From: Eopsaltria australis
Taxonomy: Eukaryota; Chordata; Aves; Passeriformes; Petroicidae
Assembly: GCA_034509425.1 (NCBI GenBank)
Contig: JAVTVJ010000040.1
Location: 8,881,001 to 8,945,000, forward strand
Direction: 5' to 3'
DNA: 64,000 nucleotides
The notes below the pieces were generated by a model. It searched no databases, was not told where the DNA came from, and saw only the letters and a list, made by a program, of their open reading frames with translations. Shown here piece by piece: positions 47,701 through 59,637 of the stretch. The position numbers and the translations under genes were made by a program. The stretch's first letter is position 1. Each line of letters opens with the position of its first letter.

Positions 47701-48944
47701 GACTTTATATGTAGGACATTTAGCAGGAGATTATCATCTTGAGAGTGTTAAGAATCAGGATAAAGTGTGGGGTGTTTCAATATGTAACTATTTTCGACCA
47801 GGGAAAAATATATGCTGCAAAATTGTAGGTGTAGTCAGATATTCCTTGTTTTATGTGAGTTGATCTACTATATGTATACGTCATGAACACTCCTATGTGT
47901 ATAAGACTGAATCCTCATTAAAGCTTTGATCACTTTGCTGGTTTCTGTTGTTTCTGTTTTTTTTTTTTTTTTCTGTTAAAATAACATTTAGCTCTGCCAA
48001 CTTTCCATTCATTTTCTTTTCATAAAGATTTTATTTGCCTCAGACCAGGCTGAAGTAAAAGATATTTCAGCACTGGACCCTTAAATAATATAATCAGCAT
48101 AGGTATTCACACCTGTCACTTTTCCTCTTTTTCTTTAACAACATTTCTAAGCTTTTATCATTTGGCACCATTTTGGTGATTTCTACATCTCATTTGTATT
48201 TTTACTTATAAATATTTATAAGAAGGAATAGAAAATAGAAGCTTACAGAAATACAGCAGTGGATGTTTTGAAATTCATGGTTATTTTGGATGATAGGCCA
48301 AAATGGAGCTGTTTCTGTTGCTTGTGTCAATGCGTACTCAGAGTGTAATCCATGGATTACAGACACAATGGACCACAGCAGATCCTGCTGTATGAATGGC
48401 TGCTGATATGCATAAAACCCAATCATTCTTCAGATAATTATTTTGTCTAAATTTAGAATGTGAAACATTGACACTATTAAAGGTACTTTTGGTTGGGTAG
48501 AAGATGTTACAGGACTTAGCATGTGTTAGCATTAATTGACTATTATGTCTGTCAAGCAAATAAATTCCTACATAATGGAATTAAACAGAGAACTAGAATG
48601 AGAACTGGCTGGAATGCTATCATAAGGAAATGTAGCTGGAAGATGGGTATTTATAAAGATATTTTGTACAAATTTTCCTCATGAACTCTGGTATGAAGTA
48701 ATGTTTCACTGCACTTACATTTAATTTGTGTTTTGTGTTCTTTGTATGCAGCAAGCTTCCAAGGAAGAACTTTTTGAAAAGAGAATTGTTTTTCCATTAT
48801 AATGTTCTAAAATGTCTGTATCTTGCTGTGTAGTTTTTGATAGGGGTTTTGCACTGATAAATCAAATTGCTACAGGAGTGGGTTTGTGTTTGAAAAAGGC
48901 CTTTTCATTTACTAAAGTGTGGAATTTGTAAATTTTTTTACTTC
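44779..48944. other. AT-rich sequence, no gene seen
   Basis: About 4.2 kb. Contains TTTAAAGTTTAAAGTTTAAA near 46079-46099, a TTTGTTTGTTTGTTTC tract near 47142-47157 and a T-run near 47957-47973. No gene or transposon recognised. Confidence 0.5.
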
Positions 48945-48970
48945 TTTTTGGTTTGGTTTGGTTTGGTTTC
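48945..48970 (+). repeat. (TTTGG)n pentanucleotide repeat
   Basis: Four to five GTTTG units in tandem, followed by CCGTGTTTTTGTTTTTGTT. Confidence 0.8.
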
Positions 48971-51638
48971 CGTGTTTTTGTTTTTGTTACCTAGATATGG
49001 GCAATTAATATTTTTTTGTCAGCTGCATATTTTGAGAAATAGATATTTTAAGTTGGAAAGAAGAGTACAGAAAATTGTAGTAAACTTATAACTGCATTTC
49101 TGTGTTAGCTTCAGCAGTCAAACTTTGCTCAATTGGGCCAACGGGGAAAGTTACAGTGTATATCTGACTTCCTGCCATAAAGCTCAGCATGTAATAATAA
49201 ATGCCAATAACAGTTGTTGTTACTGGTCACTGAAAGGACAGAAAATTATGCTTTCTAAAGGAGACTTTGAGGAGTGAGAACACTGTGGGTTAACAAATGA
49301 ATGCTTGTGAAGGAAGTAATGAAAAAGATCAAAATACAAAAAGTTAGTAGCATCAGGGGTCTTTAGTATATTCATAGATGGGTATTTTTCTATTCCATCC
49401 TTCTTATAATCAATACAGAGCTATGAAACTCATTAAGAATTATTTTATTTTTTGGTAACTCATTGTTCTTAGAGCACTAATCTGGAGAATACTAAAGAAA
49501 AAGCAATGAGTTTGCTTGAATGACTGTGAAAGTGCAGCAACACGCTCCTTTAATTTTACCCTATTCATTAAGAGAAGGTTTTGTATTTGGGGACGTACAA
49601 CAGGAACATAACTCTTCTGTTTGTGTTAGAGGTAGAAAATTTACAGCCTCCATTATATAGATTTTGTGCAAACAGAACTTCAATTATCTTTAATGGCAAT
49701 GTGCACAGATACAGGAGGAAGGAAATCATAAGCAAAATCTCCAGAACTATTTGCCTGGAGAACCAGAGTGAAGTTCTTGAAGAGTCTATGTCATTCTAGT
49801 CATTAATAGAACCAGTGGATCCATTATGTTTGAGGAATATGACACTTAAGTAGGTATGAGAGTTTTACATCAACTACTTAATGATTCAAATTGGGCAGGC
49901 CTCTGAAGCGAATAGTACATGCTGAACACACTCAGGGCTTTACTGGTTATGTTGATATGGTCATTCTGGTTTCTGAGGACCATTGCTCTTTCTCATTAAT
50001 GCCACATCCATCTGCCCTCCTCTGTCTTTGTAGAGTCACTTCCACATCATTCTTGCCCTGTGGTTTAATTCTGAAAATATTCCAACAGATTCCAAAGCAC
50101 TACAAAAGCTCCATTTCTCATTAATTTTTGTTGTGGATCAATGATTCTTACAAATACTATAGACATGGGATCTTATTTAGTGGTTTCTGCTGTTAGTTGC
50201 TCAAGTACAAAAGTAATATTTAAATTGTGTCCACAAGTGTAAAAGAGTTTCTTCCCTCTTTCCCCACATGCAGGCTATTATTCTTGATAATTGATTTACT
50301 AGTTGTAACAAAAATGAAGTTTGATTCTGTAGATTAAATAAATTTCCAGTTGGTCAACTGTTATTGCATCCAGAATTAATTTTCTTTTCTTTAATTAAAC
50401 TGATAGTGCAAGCTGTAATATTTCACTGGATTAATGCTTTATCACACTTGTGCTTAAGGTAAGTGTAACTTCAGATTCATACAGTTTATTTTTCTGAAGA
50501 TTTGAATTTTATATGCGTGGCATGTGCAGATATTTCCCAGAAACTTCCCTGACAGTTTGTACAAAAGTTTGGTCGGCACAAATACTTGGATATTTTTATA
50601 TAATATTGGATATTTTGATCTACACATGTTTTTCAAATCAGGAATACCTTATGTTCTTAAAAATATTTTAAAAGTGATATGAAATAATAAATACAATAAT
50701 CTATGTCAAACCCAGACAATTTCAAACTCTGATAACTCATATTACTTCTCCTTGTGACATCACAGTTGGAAGATATCTAATGAATTTCTTGGGACTGCTG
50801 TATCATGAACTGTAATGTGATGATAAACCTATAAAAAGTAAAGTGAAATGCAATTAATATTTATATGCTGTTGTAGTTTACTGCTGATTTCTTATTATAA
50901 TAAAATATTAATTACAAAATTAGATAGGAACTCTCAATGGAAGCAATACTATTTTCTTATTAAAAAATACTTTTATGAAATGAAGAATATTTTAATAAAT
51001 AATGTCCAAGCACCTGTGAAATAACATTTGAAATTTTTGCAGTCCAATTTAAAATTAAAATGTGATAGTTAATTTTAGATGTACTGAGAGGGTAAAGAGA
51101 GTCTTAGCGAAAACAACTGACGTGACCTGAACTAGGGAATATAAAGAGTCGTACACTAGGAATCAGAGCTCTGCAAGCTTGGAATAAAATCACAGCAAAG
51201 CTCACACCACCACTGACATTGTATGAGCAGAGTGATTCCTATGAGACTTTTCATTACATTCACAGATGACCTCTATTACTCTGCTCGTTCTTGACAATTC
51301 TGCAGGGAAAGGACATTCCAGAATGCTATGAAATTGCAAGCAGAAGAATACATATATAAAAAAAAGCAGTTGAAAGCTATACTCACAGCTCCACAGCTAT
51401 GTGGACCAGTGGTCAAATGGTCAATTATCTGTCAGCAAAGTGCTTCTGTAAATATCTGGCAGCACAGCTCATCCGCAAAAATATCCTCAGTTACAAATAA
51501 GGGAAAAAAATATGCAATGTAATGTTATTTTTAAAGGATTATGAGAAAAATTGTACCGGATGACTTTTAATTTGAGTTTATCTTGTGGTTTCATCCCAGC
51601 TTTCAAACACAATTTTATTGAAAAGGCAGTGCCCCCAC
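48971..51638. other. AT-rich sequence, no gene seen
   Basis: No gene, LTR or CR1 recognised up to the GGAA array. Confidence 0.5.
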
Positions 51639-52428
51639 AAAAGGAAGGGAGGAAGGAAGGAAGGAAGGAAGGAAGGAAGGAAGGAAGGAAGGAAGGAAGG
51701 AAGGAAGGAAGGAAGGAAGGAAGGAAGGAAGGAAGGAAGGAAGGAAGGAAGGAAGGAAGGAAGGAAGGAAGGAAAGAAGGAAGGAAGGAAGGAAGGAATT
51801 CTGGAAGAAGGAAGGAAAGGGAGGAGGGAGGGAGGAAAGCGGAAGGAAAGGGAAGAAGGAAGGAAGCGAAGCGAGGAAGGGAAGAAGGACAGGAAGAAGG
51901 AAGGAAAGAAGGAAGGAAGGAGGAAGGAAGAAGGAAGGAAGGAAGGAAGGAAGGAAGGAAGGGAAGGGAGGGAGGGAGAAGGAGGAGGGAAGGGAGGAAG
52001 GGAGGAAGGGAGGAAGGGAAGGGAGGAAGGGAGGAAAGGGAAGGAAGGAAAGGAAGGAAGGAAGGAAGGAAGGAAGGAAGGAAGGAAGGAATTCTGGAAG
52101 GAAGGAAGGAAGGAAGGAAGGAAGGAAGGAAGGAAGGAAGGAATTCTGGAAGGAAGGAAGGAATTCTGGAAGGAAGGAAGGAAGGAATTCTGGAAGGAAT
52201 TCTGGAAGGAATTCTGGAAGGAACGAAGGAATTCTGGAAGGAATTCTGGAAGGAAGGAAGGAAGGAAGGAAGGAAGGAAGGAAGGAAGGAAGGAAGGAAG
52301 GAAGGAAGGAAGGAAGGAAGGAAGGAAGGAAGGAAGGAAGGAAGGAAGGAAGGAAGGAAGGAAGGAAGGAAGGAAGGAAGGAAGGAAGGAAGGAAGGAAT
52401 TGAGAGAGGGAGGGAGGGAAGGAGGGAG
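51639..52428 (+). repeat. (GGAA)n polypurine array with GGAATTCTGGAA variant
   Basis: About 790 bp, purine-rich on the plus strand. 51641-51795 and 52250-52399 are almost pure GGAA. 51802-52060 is a mixture of GGAA, GGGA and GGAG words with a few AAGCG interruptions. 52061-52260 carries the 12-bp variant GGAATTCTGGAA. GAATTC occurs nine times (51796, 52089, 52141, 52161, 52185, 52197, 52209, 52229, 52241), with successive copies often exactly 12 bp apart. The tract ends in GGGAGGGAGGGAAGGAGGGAG. Because 4-bp and 12-bp periods avoid stop codons, all three long open frames over it (two plus, one minus, 272-298 codons, KEGR or FLPS repeats) are artefacts. It can form triplex DNA. GGAA is the core bound by ETS proteins. 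Confidence 0.97.
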
Positions 52429-55400
52429 TCTCTATTTTCAAATATGAAGTCACATTTTTATGGATGGCATTGTTTTTAAACTAGGATAAATTATTCCCTT
52501 TGTGAACTATGTTTGGTCATGCACACTTTTTCTGAAACTTATTAAGAATGAGAAGTAGATTCCCATTCTAGTGAGTCCAAAACACGACACAAACAAAATG
52601 AAACAAAGCCTATCAACCCACACCAGCTTATTTGTAAAAAGAAACTTGTACTTTTATGTGTCATCCAACAAATAGTGTAGAATCTTGCGCTACATGCATT
52701 TAGAGAGGATTCAATTTTATCAGAAAATAAAGCTAATTGTTTCAAGTTTTTTAATATCTTGAATGAAAGTGAATTATTCAAACTGAATATTTCATCCTTG
52801 CTGAGGAATCTAAAAAAGGGTGAGCTGAAATTCTTTTTGTCCTACTCCAGTACTGTCCATACTTTCTGGGAAACACTGTACTTCCCCTATTTCCTTAAGG
52901 GTAAAGACTCCTGCAAGTGTATTTGACCTTCTTTCCCCTTCTATGAAAAGATAAATGTTTGGATAAAATTTTCTGCATGTGGAAAAGAGAATCATTATTG
53001 CTACGAGATAAGAAAAGTTATTGCACAACATTTATATTGTCTAAATTTAGTCTTGTGAAACACTGTGTTACTTTCGTTAGACTCCTTTTCAATAATACAT
53101 TTTTCTATAGTCAGAAGAGAAAGCCTATGTCCTCAAAAAAGGAATTCAGAGCCAAGCACACTAAAGAGAAAAACCTGTAATGGAAAGAAAATATTTTACA
53201 CAGAAATATTGTCTTAGTGAGAAGATGAATTATAGTATGATAATATGAGTTACAAAGTCACTGATCAGGGATGATCAGAATTAAAAGTCTGGCAAGAGAA
53301 ATTTGCCTTTGCCATGAAGAAACAATACCTCACCTTTGAGCAACGCATCATGGCAGTGGGAAACAGATAAACAAGAGAAATCATTTGTTGTGGAAAAATG
53401 ACTATAGCCATGCAGATCCCTGGCTGTACTGATATAAGCATATATCCTTTGGCAACAGCAGTTTTAATCTTCTTTTATGCTTGATCTGCATTATATATGA
53501 GTTGTCTGCTGACAGGTCTTGGCTCTTTAGTTCAAACCGAGGACACTCAAAGTGCAGTGCTTTCTCTTCAGTGCTGATGGTCGGTCGAGTTAATCCACAC
53601 AGTGGAGTCCAGTGCTGAGGGCACAATTTCTTTATACAGTTCTCTATCCATAATTAGCACTCCAAGCCCCATATGCTCTTTCGCATAGTGACACAAAGGA
53701 AAAGAAAACCATCAGGCCATTCTGCTTTCCTTAGATTCCTGCTAGGTAAGATGTCAGTGACAGAAGGGCTTCTCCTGAAGGTGCCGTTTCTCACAGCTGT
53801 AGGTTCAAATATGTGTGTGGATTAAGTTTAAGCTCAGAAACTGGAAAAAAAAAAAGATGCATACTTTTGAACTCATCTTCTTATTGCACACTTGGAATTC
53901 TCTTGTTCTTTTGGTTGGTTGGATGATTTCCCTTTTTCTTATCCTGGCAAACATTCAAGGGCAAGCAGTCTGACATAAGAAAAAATCTGAATTGACAGAC
54001 ATTCCACAAATCGGCAACTCAGCTAGTGAAAATAGAGAATATGAACTGAAACTCACCCTGGAAAGAAAATCTTGACCCAACACTGTGGGAAAAAGAGCAA
54101 GCCAAGCAATTTCAAAATTAAGGGATCAAGGTGAACTGGATCATTTGATCATTTTCCTTGAAGCAGTGCCAAATATTTGAAGGCAAATTGAATTTGCAGC
54201 AAGGAACTTCAGCACATCAGGTAGAATATGAGCTAGCTTGAAGAAAAAAAAATCTATGAAGAGGTGGAAAAACATCAGATGAGATCCTCACTCCTGATAA
54301 AATTTCTTTGAACAGCTCTGGTTTCTCAGAGGAGCTGCTAAATTATTCTGACCAAGCATCTGAATAACTCTTCTGCAAGGGAGAGGCAGTGCAGTATCTG
54401 CTTAGTTACATGTCTGTGTTAGCTGTCTTAAGGGACCCTACAGCACACACAGAGCATTTATTATATAGTCTGACACATCAGAAGAGTTCCAACTAGTGTT
54501 TTAATCCTATTATTGTTAAATTCTGCCCCAAAACACCATGACTAAGAAGTTTTGGGGTGCTTTTTGGGTTTAGGATTTTTTTTTTGTTTTCTTTTTTGAT
54601 TGTTTGTGGTTTTAGTTGTTGTTTTTTTGTTGATTTTTTGTGATATGAATATTAGTGAATAGCTAAAGAAATTTCTCTTTTCTTTTTTTTTTTTTTTCTT
54701 TCTCTCCTTTTCTTTTAGCCTGGAGTTTTACGTAAAAGAATATACTACAAAAATATCTCAAAAGTTGCATGATGTTGCTTAAATGCAGATAAAGTATCTA
54801 ATTTTAATTGTTCATGCTAGCTAGGATCCCAGAAGAAAAAAAGAAAGAAGAAAATTTAGGTTAGATCATTAACATGGGAATCACGTACTCTAGAATACAG
54901 TTAGTTTTCTGACTACACATGAAAACAGAAAAGAAGCAGTCTTTTAATTCAACTGGCTAGCAACAAGGTGTTTCTGTAACTGAGGGTTCTAGCAAATTCC
55001 AATTTGCCATGCATTTTACACACAACTTCTCTAAGCAAAATCTCATGTTATCATTGTGTCTTTTTTAGGCTAACAGAGACAGAGATTTAGAAGGATTTAG
55101 TCTTCTCCAGTGAACTCAGTAAAACCACATGCATAGAAATTCTACTGTCTAAAGAAATTTTTAGTTTTGAATGAACTGTATGCTAGTTTGACTCCTTATA
55201 ATAAGCATGGCAGTGGTCCAATATCTAAGAAAGAGGAAAAAAATTGGAAATTCATTTACATTTTTTTCTCAAAAAGAAGAAATGTGTTCTATGCTGCAAA
55301 TAAGAATCCATGAAAAATCACTTCCTGGCTTTCCTGGTTACTCAGGTCTCAAAGTCTGCTTAAGGTGCCTCTACTGGCACTCTCAAGTTGTCTTGGTTGC

Positions 55401-55934
55401 TGCTGTCAGACTATTTAGTCTCACCTCTTTCAGGATCACTCCAACATACCTTCATATTTTCAGCTTGAGAACTCTCTGCTTAAACACAAGGGTTTTGTAC
55501 AGTTATTGAACAGCGCCTCATACTCAATGACTTTGAGAGAGAGAAGGCAGCTGAAAAGAGAAAGTGGAAACAAAATTTAGCCAGAGGTCATTCCTTTTAT
55601 AACCTGTTTTTTAAGGAGACAATGATGGGGACATTAAAGTCCTTCCTTTCTATGCTCTGAATCAAATGGTTTTGTTGGCCAGCAGCCTGACACGTTACTC
55701 AGAATGGTTCTTGTTCACTTCCCTCTTGGAAATTTGACTTTATTTAGGATTATCCAATATTGTCTTCTCCCTTCCAGAGGAAAAAGAAGAGAGAATTAAA
55801 AATTTTGAAATGTGCTTTATGTGTTGCACAATGCATGGAAGGAATTTCACTGCAGATAGACTTGTGCATTTATTTCATCATTAACCATCTGAAATTGAAA
55901 ATTTCCTCTATTACCTATTCCATAATCTTAATAA
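52429..55934. other. AT-rich sequence, no gene seen
   Basis: Includes T/G-rich simple sequence at about 54567-54642 and T-rich sequence at 54675-54717. The minus-strand frame 53402-53626 has no recognised domain. No gene. Confidence 0.5.
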
Positions 55935-56042
55935 TACAAAAAAAAAAAAAACCAAAATAAAACACAAAAACAAAAAGACCCCAAAACTGAAAAAACAAAA
56001 CCAACCAACGAGAAAAACACTAAACCCAAAAAACCCCACAAA
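55935..56042. repeat. A/C-rich simple sequence
   Basis: A13-14 followed by AAAACC, ACAAAAACA and CCAAAAAACCCC words for about 100 bp. Confidence 0.8.
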
Positions 56043-58647
56043 CACCAGAAATAATAGAATTGCTTTTAAAGGCACTTCTGATTATTTATCAGAATATATA
56101 TCACTGAAAAAAATTTAAAATGACAGGAAAACACATACAGGTATTGTGAACACTATCATTACTGTAATATTCATGCAAAGAATAATCTCAGTATGAATAA
56201 TGCTTATGTTATACCTTTGAAAATCCTTTTATTAGGAGTAAATTTTTGTGCTTGAGATACTTATCTCTATCTCTCTTAAATGCCTGAGAAAGGACCAAGA
56301 AATTATCAAGAGATTTGATATAAAATAGTAAGATTATCCTTAATCCTTCCAAAAATTGTCCAGTTATACACCAATATTTCTGTTAAACAGTTGTAAGAAA
56401 AGTTGAAAAATGTGCTTCTATGCAATGGACATTTCTTTAGTTAAATTCTTATAGTAAGAAAACAGTAAAATCCATCAAGTAGAATCAAGATAAGAGATAA
56501 GTATTTAAGATAAGAGTCAATGAATATAAGAAATTTTGTTTGAAATAGTGATCTAGGTAGTTTTCATTACCTGAGACTGAGAAATACTCTCACAAGTCAT
56601 GATCCCTTCAATTAATTTCCTTCATGATGATCTGTCACCGGCAGGTGTCCATGACAGAATTTAGCTAGATTTCTAACTTTAGATGTCTTAAACTAGCTAT
56701 GATACATCTCACCCAAAGCTAAAGATCTTCATGACCACCTCTTCTGAATAATGTCACTGAAAATGAGATCTAACATACACAGTCTTTAGTATTTATTATA
56801 GAAATTTTATTCTTTAAAACAATATATTATTAAACTCTTTTTTAACAGAGACACTGGAAAATTAAACCACAGTACAAAAAGTTGCAAATTTACCCAACTG
56901 CACCAGAATTAACTATGTTTCTTCCATGGGTGCTTTTGTCTTGGTGGCAGTAACACATGGATGTTATGGTGTACATGTCATGATACTAATTTGGACCTCT
57001 TAGTCAACCTATCTCGCAAAATTGCACTGATATTTAACAGTAAATCTTTTGGTAAAATCAGAGACTCATGACAAGTTTTCATCCCTTGAGAAAATATATA
57101 GCACACAGAACGCAAAGGCTACAGAATATAAAATTGGGGTTGTTTGTTGACGTATCTTTTTAATATATTCTAAATTAAGATAAGCTAACCAGGGGAATCT
57201 AAAACACAATGAAATGTCTTCCTGACTAGCAGAAGACTATTTTTTCAGCAGGAAAAAATGAAGTTAGGGACTCACAAAAAAGGTCAACAAGTGGCAGATG
57301 CATTTGACATTGACATGAGCATGAATTTATTCCTTCACACGACAATCAAATCTAGGAAACAACCTGGGAGAGGAACAGAACAATAGTTTTATGATCATAG
57401 TGTGAGTAAAAAAGAAGAGTAACTGAAACACTGAGAAAATGCTGGATCCAAATGGATTATTTCCAAATATTTATTAAATCTAAAAGAAAAGGAGATGTGA
57501 AAAAGTCTTTTCCCAAGGTTTTTCATCACTCACTAAGAAGCGAAGAACAAATATAGGAGATACATATTTGTTACCACATTGTTACAAGTGTACTAGAAAA
57601 GTGAAAAATATAAAAAGACATGGAAACCTTGATGCAATAGTTCTGTGTGTATCATAAACATATAGATACATTTGCCCATCAGAGGTGAACCTGCTGTCAC
57701 AATGCAGAGAGCTGTCATGAATTTCTCAGGAGCAGAGTCTGATCTTGAAGCTGAAAGAGATACTGAAGAAAAAAAACCAAAAAAACCAGAAAGGTTTATT
57801 ACACACAACTCTCTATAATTGAACTATTTGGAAAGAAATAAATTAAAATTAGACACATTGCCCTCCAGACTGGAAAACTATTTACAATAGAAAAAGGAGG
57901 GTGATTTATCTAATTGCAAATCTTACTGGGAAGTAGCAAAATACGCTGTATACCCAACAAGAAAAGAGAACAGTGAGAGAATGTATACAAAGGACAGAGG
58001 CATTCATGAATGTTCAGAACAGTATGGAGGTTTTTTGAGTTAATGTTGAATACCAGTAACAGAAATGTGGGAGGGCACATAGTGGGCAGAGAAATAGAAA
58101 ATTATGAGACCTAATGGATTCCTCTTTCAGCTTTAAGTCTGAGTCTGTTTTGTGAACTTTGCTGAGATATTTAGCCCACCCAAATCTCTCTTATCCATTC
58201 TGTAAGAACTGACTATCTGATCCTTGTGAGTATTGAGAGGAATAATTTAATTTTGCCAAATCCTTTTAAGTCCTTGGATGAAAAACACTTCATGTGAATA
58301 CTGCCAACCTTATTTTTTAAAATTACAATTAGCAGTTGTTGTTCTTTCCTTAGTTTCAGTTATTGGAGCCAAAGTATTACTTGAAGGCGTCATTTTTCAT
58401 AAAAAAATATTATTTCTATGTAGAAAATACATCAGAAATTATTTCTATAGTTCACTAGAGAGGTAACTCTGCTTTGGTTTTGCTTTCCTATTGATCCACA
58501 ATAATTCAACGCTGTACATACCCTGGAGTGCTTCCAAAGGAGGAGAGCTTGTGAACAGTGCTTAGAGCTTTCTTCATGGATGTAAGAGCTACTGTTTTGA
58601 GCATGGTGTTCCCATCTCCTCAGAATAAACAATTTTATGAGTTAATG
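56043..58647. other. AT-rich sequence, no gene seen
   Basis: No gene, CR1 or LTR recognised. Confidence 0.5.
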
Positions 58648-58800
58648 AGTTTTATTGCTTTTGGAGTTTTTTGGTGTTTTGCTTTGGTTTGATTTGTTTG
58701 TTTGTTTTGGGTTTGGGGGGTTTTATTTGTTTTGTTTTTATTTGTTTCTTTTTGTTTTGTTTTTACTTGTTTCTTTTTGTTTTGTTTCGTATTGTTTTGA
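58648..58800. repeat. T/G-rich simple sequence (TTTTG/TTTGT)n
   Basis: About 150 bp of TTTGTTTG, GTTTTGTTTTT and TTTCTTTTTG words, with GGGTTTGGGGGG near 58709-58720. The plus-strand frame through it encodes only an F/L/V/C-rich string and is a composition artefact. Confidence 0.8.
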
Positions 58801-59561
58801 ATTGTTGGCTTTTTTTCAAATGAGTTATACTTTAAAATGGAAAAATAACTACTGTTTCCTCAAAGAATGTATTTGAGATGCTATATGCCGATGGGGCAGA
58901 AGCAGTTGCCAGGAGTTGAGAAATCATAGATTAAATGATGGGAATAATTTATTAACTTTAAGATAGCTCAGATTCTTTTCTATGTCTTTCTCAAGTGCTT
59001 TCCTCCCTTCATGCCTTTTACATTGAATTTTGGGTGTTTTCTCAAAGCTACGAATATTCTCTTGGGAACAATTGCTACAATTACTGTAATTATTGCATTA
59101 CAGACACCATGATACATATCTGATATCCTTGGAAATTTCCCACATTATGTCTAATAATTCAAGAATGATAAAGAAGACAAAATAATTACCATTACTGTAA
59201 ATACCAAGAGCCAAATTCATTCTCTAACGCACATATCCTGTTGGCTTCAGTGCAAGTTGCCTAAGCATTCCAGTGGTTGAGAATTTTCTTGTGGAACAAA
59301 AAACATTTATAGCATAGTCTGAGGGCATATTAGGAAGGATGAAACTGTGTACAGCATAATGCTGGATGAATATCAGCAGAAATATCTCTGTAAGTCTTTA
59401 GAAGAACTGGAAAAGGGTCATGGAAATGTAGACTGGACAAATCATTCTGATATAGTAAAAAAAAGCAGTGCTGGAATAAAAATAGACCAGATGTCCTACT
59501 CTGTGACTTTGACCACTAATGTTTATGATTCTTTTGGTCTAGAATAATAGAAAACAAAATC
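58801..59561. other. AT-rich sequence, no gene seen
   Basis: Nothing recognised. Confidence 0.45.
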
Positions 59562-59637
59562 ACGAAATCACACAAAAAATCAAACAAACAAAAAAAAAAC
59601 CACAAAAAACCCCAAAAAACAAACAAACAAAAAAAAA
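59562..59637. repeat. A/C-rich simple sequence (CAAA)n
   Basis: CAAACAAACAAAAAAAAAACC and similar words for about 75 bp. Confidence 0.8.

Noticed and set aside
51551..52453. Three overlapping open frames of 272-298 codons on both strands, encoding KEGR- or FLPS-type repeats
   Set aside because: They arise only because GGAA with a 4-bp period (12 bp = four codons) contains no stop in any frame. All frames on both strands stay open, and the flanks show no gene signals.
53402..53626. A possible minus-strand exon
   Set aside because: There is no recognisable domain, and acceptor/donor context is not convincing. The length is within chance expectation.
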